NCBI GenBank assembly: GCA_910588595.1
Contig: CAJUQU010000266.1
Location: 1-5,870, forward strand
Direction of reading: 5' to 3'
Source of the DNA: an uncultured Lachnospiraceae bacterium
Lineage (GTDB): Bacteria; Bacillota_A; Clostridia; Lachnospirales; Lachnospiraceae
Length of the DNA: 5,870 bases
Position numbers and translations under genes: made by a program. The notes beneath the pieces were generated by a model. That model did not search any database. It saw nothing but the letters and a program-made list of their open reading frames with translations, and was not told the origin of the DNA. Positions 1 to 5,205 of this stretch are shown piece by piece. Within the stretch, counting starts at the first letter, position 1; the number at the start of each line of letters is the position of its first letter.

Positions 1-1
1 C

Positions 2-1501
2 CAGCGCGGGTTCTGCAGTCTGACGCAGCTCCAGCTGGTGCTCCACCATGAACTGATCCATGTAGCGCGGCGAGATCTGCTGTACAAATGGATTTATCAG
101 TTACTGCTCTGCGTGCACTGGTTCAATCCTGTCCTGCACCGCATCGGCAGACAGCTCAACAGCGACTGTGAGCTCTCCTGCGACGAGGCGATCCTCCCGG
201 AACTGACAGCGACCGGAAAGCAGCTCTACGGCAACATTCTGTTAGATGCCGCCGAGCTGGGGATCGACCGCAGGCAAAGCGCATTTGCCACCACGCTGCT
301 GGAAAACAAGAGGGACCTGAAAAGGCGGCTCCATGCCATCCTGCACTACAAAAAGGCGACTCGTTTCCGGATCGCGCTCTCCGCTTGTGTGTTCTCGGTG
401 ATGCTGGCGCTGTCCGCGTGCGGCGCAATATGGGTCGTGGCAGATCCTGATGAACCCAATCCCCACGATGCTTCCGACGGATCCGGAATGTTGTCACAGA
501 TGACCACCACCCCTGTCTCCTCTGATTCAGACAGTTCGTTTTCCGACCGCCCCACCACCGTCTCCGGTTCGTTTTACGACCAGCTCTCCCCCGACCGCTC
601 CGGCGATGCATGGAAGGTCTACGACGATGACGAGATGCTCGCGGGCAGAGACATTCTGGATCAGTATTATGCCAATGTCTGCATAGAAAATGACAACCGA
701 TTTCTGGCGAGGGATTTTGCCTTATTCGGATCAGATTCCTTCATCATAGCCTACGCAGACCGCGACATCGACGTGGAGATCACCTCATCCTTTACAGTCA
801 GGGAAGGGAATTTCAAGATCATTCACGTCACACCGGATAAGAGCGTCGTGACACTGAACGATACCGGAGAACAGACGACATCGACTGTCACCATGACAAA
901 GGGCAGGAACGTCCTCAAGATGGTGGGACAGGGCGGAAAAGTGGAAAATCTCGAGATCCGGTATTCCGACATAAAAGAATCGGATTTTGAGAAACTCTTC
1001 CGCGACGGGGCTGCTGAATATGTATACCAGGTAAAAAACGGACTGGCGCCCGTCGAAAAGGATCGGATCGTCGATGCACTGTACCTGATGGACGAGGAGG
1101 ACGTCAGTGAAATGTTCAATACCCTGCTTGCGGACAATACCGCTTTCACCCCCGATGAGCTCTGTTATTTCTTCATTGAATCCGACAGCGAACTGTCAAG
1201 CGGGTATCTGTTGAGAGCTCTCCGGGACAATACCATCGCTCCCCTGAGTGCGGACGCCGTCCTGGATATCATGCCCTTTCTGGAAGGTCCCTGTAAGCTG
1301 GAAGTGCTCCGGCAGCTCCCCGTGGAGGATTTTTGCGACACCTTCCTGCAGAGCTTCTACTATCTGGACAGCGACGAGATCGTTGCGTGTCTGACCGCAT
1401 ACACAGCCAACGGCGGTACGCTGACCCTGTCCCTGTTCCATGAGATCTCGCCCTACCTGGACGAAGATTCGATCGACAAACTTGATCAGCTGATGAAATA
1501 A
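2..1501 (+). CDS. M56-family (BlaR1/MecR1-like) membrane metalloprotease, 5'-truncated by window edge
   Basis: The reading frame is open from base 2, so the true start lies outside the window; the GTG at 38 is internal. Counting from that GTG, residues 4-8 are the zinc motif HELIH, followed by ARRD and WFNP (28-30), then CELSCDEA (44-51), whose Glu is the expected third zinc ligand. This is the cytoplasmic Peptidase_M56 signature of BlaR1/MecR1. A single hydrophobic segment at about 111-134 would be the last membrane helix, placing the remainder outside the cell. In the family, sensing outside triggers the protease, which relieves a BlaI/MecI-type repressor; that partner is not visible here and may lie upstream. 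The extracellular part is not a penicillin-binding domain (no SxxK/KTG arrangement seen). It has a Ser/Thr/Asp-rich linker (~137-185), a probable beta-rich part (~195-310) and an acidic helical C-terminus (~315-487). The last membrane segment ends LALSAC-G, lipobox-like but internal. Family call is firm; ligand and target are unknown. Confidence 0.88.
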   Translation, partial: QRGFCSLTQLQLVLHHELIHVARRDLLYKWIYQLLLCVHWFNPVLHRIGRQLNSDCELSCDEAILPELTATGKQLYGNILLDAAELGIDRRQSAFATTLLENKRDLKRRLHAILHYKKATRFRIALSACVFSVMLALSACGAIWVVADPDEPNPHDASDGSGMLSQMTTTPVSSDSDSSFSDRPTTVSGSFYDQLSPDRSGDAWKVYDDDEMLAGRDILDQYYANVCIENDNRFLARDFALFGSDSFIIAYADRDIDVEITSSFTVREGNFKIIHVTPDKSVVTLNDTGEQTTSTVTMTKGRNVLKMVGQGGKVENLEIRYSDIKESDFEKLFRDGAAEYVYQVKNGLAPVEKDRIVDALYLMDEEDVSEMFNTLLADNTAFTPDELCYFFIESDSELSSGYLLRALRDNTIAPLSADAVLDIMPFLEGPCKLEVLRQLPVEDFCDTFLQSFYYLDSDEIVACLTAYTANGGTLTLSLFHEISPYLDEDSIDKLDQLMK

Positions 1502-1506
1502 TCCTT

Positions 1507-1545
1507 TCTAAAACAACCTGCGCAGACCGCGCAGGTTGTTTTAGA
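1507..1545. terminator. Bidirectional intrinsic terminator between convergent genes
   Basis: A perfect 17-bp inverted repeat (arms 1507-1523 and 1529-1545) with a 5-nt loop. The GC-rich core is CCTGCGC/GCGCAGG and the outer arms are A/T-rich, giving GTTGTTTTAGA on either strand, so it can end transcription both ways. It starts 5 bp after the protease stop codon and ends 4 bp before the helicase stop codon, so one hairpin serves both genes. Confidence 0.88.
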
Positions 1546-1549
1546 TTCT

Positions 1550-3145
1550 TTATTTGCCGTTTGCAGGCTCGATGTTGATCGTCTTGCCCTTGATCTTCAC
1601 ATTTTTCATCGCCGCGAGCACGTCCGCCGCATTTTCCTTTGGAACCTCCACAAACGTATACTTGTCGTAGAGGTCGATCGCCCCGACAAGCTTTCCGGGA
1701 ATGTTCGCCTCGCCCGCTATGGCACCCAGGATATCCTTTGCCTTGACCTTCTGTGCCTTTCCGATATTGATAAAGAGACGAGCCATCCCTTCCTCCTCAG
1801 CACCGGTATTGTCAAACGTGTACCCCACACGCGTCTCATTCCCCTCGTTCTGCTGTCCCATGTACAGCTTTAGGAATGCCGCCGCGATGTCCATCGCAGT
1901 GTAGTCGGACTCGTTGATCTGTTTCTCGATGGTGTTGATCATGGAAGTCAGATCCTCCTCCTCGATCACATTGCCGATCTTGTCCATCAGTTTCTCGATC
2001 TTGATCTGGTTCACATCGTTGAGCGACGGCACCGGCATCGCGTAGATCTTCGTCTTGCAGTAGCGCATGATGTCCTTGAGCTTATATACTTCCTTGCCTT
2101 TCACAAAGGTGAAGGAGCGCCCCGTGCGTCCCGCACGCCCGGTACGGCCGATGCGGTGCACGTAGTACTCGTCGTCCTGCGGGATGTCATAGTTGAACAC
2201 CGCCTCCACATCGTCGACATCGATACCGCGCGCCGCCACATCCGTCGCGATCAGGATATCCGTCTTGCCGCTGCGGAAGCTCTTCATAACACGGTCGCGC
2301 TGCGCCTGGCTCATGTCGCCGTGCAGCCCCTCCGCAAAATAGCCCCTGCCCTTGAGTACCTCTGTCAGATCGTCCACCATCTTTTTCGTGTTGCAGAATA
2401 CAAGGGAAAGCTTCGGCTCATAGTAGTCGAGCAGACGGCAGAGCACCTCGACCTTGTCCTTGCGCTTCACGTCGAGATAATACTGCTCGATCTTTGGCAC
2501 CGTCAGCTCTTTCTTGACCACCCGGATCATCTTTGCATCCGGTTTCTGGTAATTTTTCGTGATATCCAGGATCGGCTGCGGCATGGTCGCCGAGAAGAGG
2601 ATCGTCTGTCTGTCCTTGTTCGGGATATACTCCAGCACCGTCTCAATGTCCTCGCGGAATCCCATGTTGAGCATCTCGTCCGCCTCGTCCAGAACGATCG
2701 TGTCCACATGGTCGCAGCGGATCGTCTTGCGGCGCAGATGATCCATCACGCGCCCCGGCGTGCCGATGATGATCTGCGTGCCCTTGAGCGCGCGGATCTG
2801 CTTTGTGATATCCTGCCCGCCGTAGATCGGGAGCACTTTCACGCCGTGCATATATTTGGCAAGCTTGCGGATCTCCTCCGCCGCCTGCACAGCAAGCTCC
2901 CTTGTCGGACACAGGACCAGTGTCTGCGGGTGCTTGATCTCTTTCCTGACCTTCTCAAGTATCGGAATGCCGAAAGCCGCCGTCTTTCCGGTTCCTGTCT
3001 GAGCCTGACCGATCACGTCCGCGCCTGTCATGGCGACAGGGATCGCCTTGCTCTGTATGGGCGATGCCTCCTCAAAGCCCATCTCCTTTACTCCCCTCAG
3101 TATCTCAGGGCTTAGATCCAATTCGTTAAACTTCAAAGTTTCCAT
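1550..3145 (-). CDS. deaD: DEAD-box ATP-dependent RNA helicase with C-terminal DbpA-type RNA-binding domain
   Basis: A 531-residue cytoplasmic RNA helicase that unwinds or remodels RNA using ATP, expected to act in ribosome assembly, RNA decay or cold adaptation. All family motifs are present and intact: Q motif (F6 to Q31), Walker A AQTGTGKT (48-55), PTRELA (80-85), GG (109-110), TPGR (129-132), DEAD (153-156), SAT (185-187), LVFCNT (248-253), ATDVAARGID (300-309) and HRIGRTGR (330-337). Residues about 455-527 look like the DbpA/YxiN RNA-binding fold, which in those proteins binds 23S rRNA helix 92; that specificity is inferred here. I chose the ATG at 3145 because METLKFNEL begins the conserved fold and has a good ribosome binding site. 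The 25 extra codons up to 3220 come from a palindromic repeat. The symbol is tentative: cshA or dbpA are alternative names for close relatives. No convincing promoter is visible immediately upstream. Confidence 0.95.
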   Translation of the reverse strand: METLKFNELDLSPEILRGVKEMGFEEASPIQSKAIPVAMTGADVIGQAQTGTGKTAAFGIPILEKVRKEIKHPQTLVLCPTRELAVQAAEEIRKLAKYMHGVKVLPIYGGQDITKQIRALKGTQIIIGTPGRVMDHLRRKTIRCDHVDTIVLDEADEMLNMGFREDIETVLEYIPNKDRQTILFSATMPQPILDITKNYQKPDAKMIRVVKKELTVPKIEQYYLDVKRKDKVEVLCRLLDYYEPKLSLVFCNTKKMVDDLTEVLKGRGYFAEGLHGDMSQAQRDRVMKSFRSGKTDILIATDVAARGIDVDDVEAVFNYDIPQDDEYYVHRIGRTGRAGRTGRSFTFVKGKEVYKLKDIMRYCKTKIYAMPVPSLNDVNQIKIEKLMDKIGNVIEEEDLTSMINTIEKQINESDYTAMDIAAAFLKLYMGQQNEGNETRVGYTFDNTGAEEEGMARLFINIGKAQKVKAKDILGAIAGEANIPGKLVGAIDLYDKYTFVEVPKENAADVLAAMKNVKIKGKTINIEPANGK

Positions 3146-3154
3146 ATAATATAA

Positions 3155-3162
3155 TTTCCTTT
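3155..3162 (-). promoter_or_regulatory. Ribosome binding site of the helicase gene
   Basis: On the minus strand AAAGGAAA lies 9 nt before the ATG at 3145. It settles the start there rather than at the ATG at 3220, which lies inside the palindromic repeat. Confidence 0.7.
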
Positions 3163-3182
3163 CGTGCCTGTGCACCATATCT

Positions 3183-3349
3183 CTAGTACAGCATTGCATT
3201 AATACTGAAGTAAATAGCACTTGATATTCGGGTCATCTGTGCACCTTCAAAGCGACGGCGTAGTGGATCCTACGTCTAGCTTTGAAGGTGTGCAGAGGGC
3301 GCGGATAGCAGGTGATATTTACTCGATTATTAATGCAATGTTGTACTAG
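3183..3349. repeat. Long imperfect palindrome A (167 bp), MITE-like, with CTAGTACAGC/A ends
   Basis: The two 71-nt arms (3183-3253 and 3279-3349) are the same length and, read as inverted copies without any gap, match at 58 of 71 positions. The outermost 22 bases differ at one position and the innermost 11 (ACCTTCAAAGC) are identical. The 25-nt centre contains a further small stem, CGTAG/CTACG. No protein is encoded. The size, symmetry and conserved tips resemble a non-autonomous miniature inverted-repeat element. A structured RNA is the alternative, because six of the 13 mismatches are G-T pairs on the plus strand. It sits 37 bp upstream of the helicase start codon. Confidence 0.85.
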
Positions 3350-3511
3350 TACAGCATTGCGCAAGTAGCAGTGAATACAGCACCTGCTATTTGCACCAGT
3401 CCTGCGTTGTCGTCAGTCAACAATGCCACCGCATTGCCTCCTTCCTCCGCCTTGTCCTGTCACAAATATCAGGCACTGTTTTTCACTGTTGTTTAGGCAA
3501 CGCTGTACTAG
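3346..3511. repeat. Long imperfect palindrome B (166 bp), second member of the same repeat family
   Basis: It begins with CTAGTACAGCATTGC (3346-3360) and ends with the inverted copy GCAACGCTGTACTAG (3497-3511), one mismatch in 15. The outer 30 bases match at 24 positions; further in, CAGTGAA and CCTGxTATTTG also recur inverted. Its exact midpoint is a small perfect hairpin, CAATGC/GCATTG with loop CACC (3421-3436). It shares CTAG (3346-3349) with palindrome A. The ten bases CACCTGCTAT occur at the same offset (36-45) from the end as in the facing arm of palindrome A, so the two elements are related by descent and not only by their tips. No gene lies within. Confidence 0.82.
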
Positions 3512-3600
3512 GTAAAGGCTCTGCCCTTACTGTCATCACTGAGCGCATGCTGCAAAACTGTCTTTTCTCCATTTTATTCCTGTATTGCGTCAGCGCACAT
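3512..3600. other. Intergenic stretch with no supported gene
   Basis: Nothing convincing is encoded between palindrome B and the terminator. A 29-codon minus-strand frame (3483-3572) has a weak AGGAAT before its ATG, but it runs into the repeat and has no recognisable features. Confidence 0.5.
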
Positions 3601-3630
3601 AAAAGCGCATGCGTAAAAGCATGCGCTTTT
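3601..3630. terminator. Intrinsic terminator hairpin
   Basis: A perfect 12-bp stem AAAAGCGCATGC/GCATGCGCTTTT with a 6-nt loop (3613-3618), followed by an extra T on the plus strand; the minus strand also reads CTTTTATG at its end. It most likely ends leftward transcription coming from the transposase and regulator region, and it shields the repeats and the helicase gene. The minus-strand role is inferred, since no plus-strand gene precedes it. Confidence 0.75.
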
Positions 3631-3709
3631 TAATCAACTTATTCATTATATTTTCTAATTGAATCAAAGTCAATAGTTTTTGAAATTTATTCTCTGCAAC
3701 TGTAACAGT

Positions 3710-3898
3710 TCAGCCTTCGGCTTCCTGGTGATAAATCACATATTCTGCTCTTTCATTTCCCAGTGTTTCCTGGATTCCTTTTATCAGAGGTATGTAGTGG
3801 TTTCTGTCAATAATCTGCTTTGCAATCTTCTTCCGGGTTCCCATTGCGTCAATGGGAACTGTGCCGCCATCAATACCTGGTTTTTTGAGCAGTTTTGT
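3710..3898 (-). pseudogene. ISAs1-family transposase remnant
   Basis: The 62 codons between two in-frame stops (TGA at 3899-3901 and TGA at 3710-3712) read TKLLKKPGIDGG, then TVPIDAMGTRKKIAKQIID, then RNHYIPLIKGIQETLGNE. This resembles the central catalytic stretch of ISAs1-family (H-repeat-associated) DDE transposases, whose usual form is IVTIDAMGCQKxIAxxII...YVLALKGNQ. The Asp of IDAMG is one of the DDE residues. The usual KGNQ is KGIQ here. Both the N-terminal and C-terminal parts are missing, and I see no IS ends, so it is an old fragment. It lies just downstream of the LytTR regulator on the same strand, consistent with an insertion-deletion event there. I recognised it from family memory, not by alignment. 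Confidence 0.72.
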
Positions 3899-3904
3899 TC
3901 AAGA

Positions 3905-3933
3905 TTGTATTATTTCACCAAATTGTGTATAAT
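3905..3933 (+). promoter_or_regulatory. Sigma-A-type promoter pointing rightward, no sense gene
   Basis: TTGTAT (3905-3910), a 17-bp spacer and a perfect TATAAT (3928-3933). Transcription would start near 3940 and run rightward, antisense to the LytTR gene. No plus-strand gene follows, so it is either an orphan left from the insertion event, a source of antisense RNA, or chance. Confidence 0.5.
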
Positions 3934-3998
3934 AGATAGATCAAAAACATAAAAATAATCTGTCCGTTTGCAATAATGAATCAGATTTTAGAGGGAAC

Positions 3999-4511
3999 TT
4001 AGAGGGGAAAGGAAAATAGTGTTATTAAAAAAATTCTTTGCCATTGAGCTGGTACGGAGAACTCCTTGCTCCGCAGCCGTGATACAGGAATCTCTTTGCC
4101 ATTATCCATATAGGCAGTCCCGTTTTTATAGCCTTTTAAATGCTTCAGATTGATAATATAGCTCCTGTGGCACCTGTAAAAACGGTTGTCCAGCTTTGTT
4201 TCCAGCTTTTCAATCCGTTCATAATAATCAACAACCTCGCCGGAAATCAGGTTCAGATATATTTTCCTGTCTATGATCTCACAGAATATAATTTCATCCT
4301 TTGCAATGATGCGCCCCTCATACCCCTTTTGCACCAGCAGACTTTCTTCGCTGGCGTTCTGCATGGAAGCATAAAGGCGCTCCATCGTCTTTTCAAACTG
4401 TTTGTCGTCCACCGGCTTAACCAGATAATCGTAGGCCTGTACCTCAAAAGACCGGAACACCATCTCTTTGAGTACTGTAATGAAGACTAAAAAGCCCCGG
4501 AACTGATCCGC
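3999..4511 (-). pseudogene. LytTR response regulator, C-terminal half (end of receiver plus LytTR DNA-binding domain), out of frame with its start
   Basis: This frame carries the rest of the receiver, DQFRGFLVFITVLKEMVFR then SFEVQAYDYLVKPVD, including the conserved Thr and the KP pair. After a linker comes a typical LytTR DNA-binding domain: IIAKDEIIFCEIIDRKIYLN, RFYRCHRSYIINLKHLKGY and MDNGKEIPVSRLRSKEFS. LytTR proteins bind promoter direct repeats to control exporters, bacteriocins or virulence genes. The ATG at 4463 is internal to the receiver fold and has no role as a start. After SKEFS the tail VPAQWQRIFLITLFSFPL is unlike the family. Moving one base there gives YQLNGKEFF and a stop at 4025, so a second indel or a rearranged 3' end is possible. 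A GHKL sensor kinase gene often follows such regulators; here there is transposase debris instead. Confidence 0.82.
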
Positions 4512-4726
4512 CTCAGTCTCCTTGCCGTTTCCATACCGTCCATGTCCTTCATCTGGATATCCAGAAACAGGATATCGATCTGCCCATTGTAGCTTAACAG
4601 ATCTTCGCCGCTGGAAAACATACGGAGGCTGATCTCCCTGTTCTTTTTATGAAAGAAGTCAGAAACAAAAGACCTTATATGATCAGACATATATTTTTCA
4701 TCATCACAGATTGCAATATGGATCAA
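4487..4726 (-). pseudogene. LytTR response regulator, N-terminal receiver half, ends at a frameshift
   Basis: This starts with TTG at 4726 behind a strong ribosome binding site. It encodes a CheY-type receiver: IAICDDE with the acidic pair D8/D9, and ILFLDIQMKDMDGMETARRLR with phospho-acceptor D56. After R72 the frame departs from the family (RISSGAF, stop at 4487-4489), while the next frame over continues perfectly with DQFRGFLVFITVL. One missing base in the CCGCC run at 4508-4512 (minus strand AGG-CGG, probably once AGG-GCG-GAT) restores one protein of about 240 residues. As written, the cell would make a 79-residue receiver without its DNA-binding domain. A sequencing error would also explain this; a programmed shift is less likely because there is no classic slippery heptamer at the joint. 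Confidence 0.82.
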
Positions 4727-4733
4727 TGTGCTA

Positions 4734-4740
4734 CCTCCTT
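4734..4740 (-). promoter_or_regulatory. Ribosome binding site of the LytTR gene, fixing a TTG start
   Basis: AAGGAGG on the minus strand, 7 nt before TTG at 4726. There is no ATG nearby, and MIHIAICDDE is exactly where a receiver domain should begin, so the rare start codon is well supported. Confidence 0.85.
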
Positions 4741-4750
4741 GTCATTGCAT

Positions 4751-4785
4751 TGTCAGCGGCAAAAGGTAAACTTTTGCCGCTGACA
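4751..4785 (-). promoter_or_regulatory. Perfect 15-bp hairpin in the leader of the LytTR mRNA
   Basis: Arms TGTCAGCGGCAAAAG (4751-4765) and CTTTTGCCGCTGACA (4771-4785) with a 5-nt loop. It lies between the predicted promoter and the ribosome binding site. No T-run follows on either strand, so a plain intrinsic terminator is unlikely. An attenuator, an mRNA-stabilising hairpin or a protein-binding operator are the options. Confidence 0.65.
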
Positions 4786-4786
4786 T

Positions 4787-4853
4787 AGATGAACATTTTA
4801 TTATAGCCTGTCAGAAATGTCTAAACAATTTGATTGCTGTGAAATGTTCATCT
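4787..4853. repeat. Perfect 12-bp inverted repeat bracketing the LytTR promoter (possible operator)
   Basis: AGATGAACATTT (4787-4798) and AAATGTTCATCT (4842-4853) are exact inverted copies 43 bp apart. One arm covers the predicted transcription start and the other lies 13 bp upstream of the -35 box. This geometry fits a two-site operator; the binding protein is unknown, and autoregulation would be a guess. Confidence 0.5.
4800..4828 (-). promoter_or_regulatory. Predicted sigma-A promoter of the LytTR regulator
   Basis: On the minus strand: TTGTTT (4823-4828), a 17-bp spacer and a perfect TATAAT (4800-4805). The expected start near 4793 leaves a leader of about 65 nt that contains the 15-bp hairpin. 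It gives the regulator its own transcript, separate from the exporter genes upstream. Confidence 0.65.
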
Positions 4854-4869
4854 GTTGCCGTAAAATGCA

Positions 4870-5109
4870 TTATGATGAAGCCAAGGGTTTCACTGCAGCG
4901 GAATCCTTTTCTAACCATCGAAGTAATTTTGTGGAAAATATAACCTGATGGATATATATGGCGGTTCCCCGCTGTAGATACGTAATACTGCCCATAATAA
5001 TCAATGCGGCGATCTGATCGTAAAACAGAGGAATCATGCACTGCAAATCATACTCATTCAGAGCCGCAAACTTCCGGTACTCCGACACGCAGCCGGCAAA
5101 TTCATCCAT
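4870..5109 (-). pseudogene. Small ORF, probable gene remnant; possibly C-terminal part of an APH/CotS-type phosphotransferase
   Basis: The 79 codons start at ATG 5109 with GGGGAG 6 nt upstream, so the frame could be translated. Residues MDEFAGCVSEYRKFAALNEYDLQCMIPLFYDQIAALI resemble the helical tail of aminoglycoside-phosphotransferase-fold kinases (aYrxvxpLtexExxxiPxfxxxr). Just upstream, in another frame (about 5125-5205), EQLFREIHPEIKIFDYAAP vaguely recalls the Asp-Phe metal-binding region of that fold, which would suggest a gene decayed by frameshift. The kinase core with HxDxxxxN is absent. This is memory-based and weak; an unrelated small protein is possible. It lies 96 bp downstream of the permease on the same strand, with no terminator between them. 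Confidence 0.38.
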
Positions 5110-5205
5110 ATTAATCTCCCCATTTTTGACGACGGTGCAGCGTAGTCAAAGATTTTGATTTCAGGATGGATTTCACGAAACAGTTGTTCGTCGTTCCTAT
5201 ATCAG

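Noticed and set aside
156..611. Minus-strand 151-codon frame opposite the M56 protease
   Set aside because: It is an Arg-rich shadow of a gene with a clear HExxH protease signature.
2156..3115. Plus-strand 319-codon open frame
   Set aside because: It is fully antisense to the DEAD-box helicase, all of whose motifs are intact. The His/Arg/Leu-rich product is typical of a shadow frame in GC-richer DNA.
3146..3220. N-terminal extension of the helicase from ATG 3220
   Set aside because: The 25 residues derive from the palindromic repeat, have no ribosome binding site of note and precede the conserved start METLKF, which has one.
3183..3511. CRISPR array or tandem repeat
   Set aside because: The repetition is inverted and only two units exist; there are no short direct repeats with regular spacers and no cas genes.
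3483..3572. Minus-strand 29-codon ORF (MEKRQFCSMRS...)
   Set aside because: There is a weak AGGAAT upstream of ATG, but half of the ORF is repeat arm and the composition shows no coding character.
3391..3633. Plus-strand 80-codon open frame
   Set aside because: It spans palindrome B and the terminator hairpin, with no ribosome binding site and no protein-like features.
3680..3952. Plus-strand 90-codon open frame
   Set aside because: It is antisense to the recognisable transposase remnant and lacks a ribosome binding site.
4140..4490. Plus-strand 116-codon open frame
   Set aside because: It is antisense to the LytTR output half, which has clear family signatures.
4487..4495. Programmed -1 frameshift at the T5 run before the receiver stop codon
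   Set aside because: Slippage at T5 would keep RISSGA, whereas the family-like sequence DQFRGF is already in the other frame upstream of it; a deletion near 4508-4512 fits better.
4751..4785. Intrinsic terminator
   Set aside because: The stem is strong, but no run of T follows on either strand, and it lies between a promoter and a ribosome binding site.
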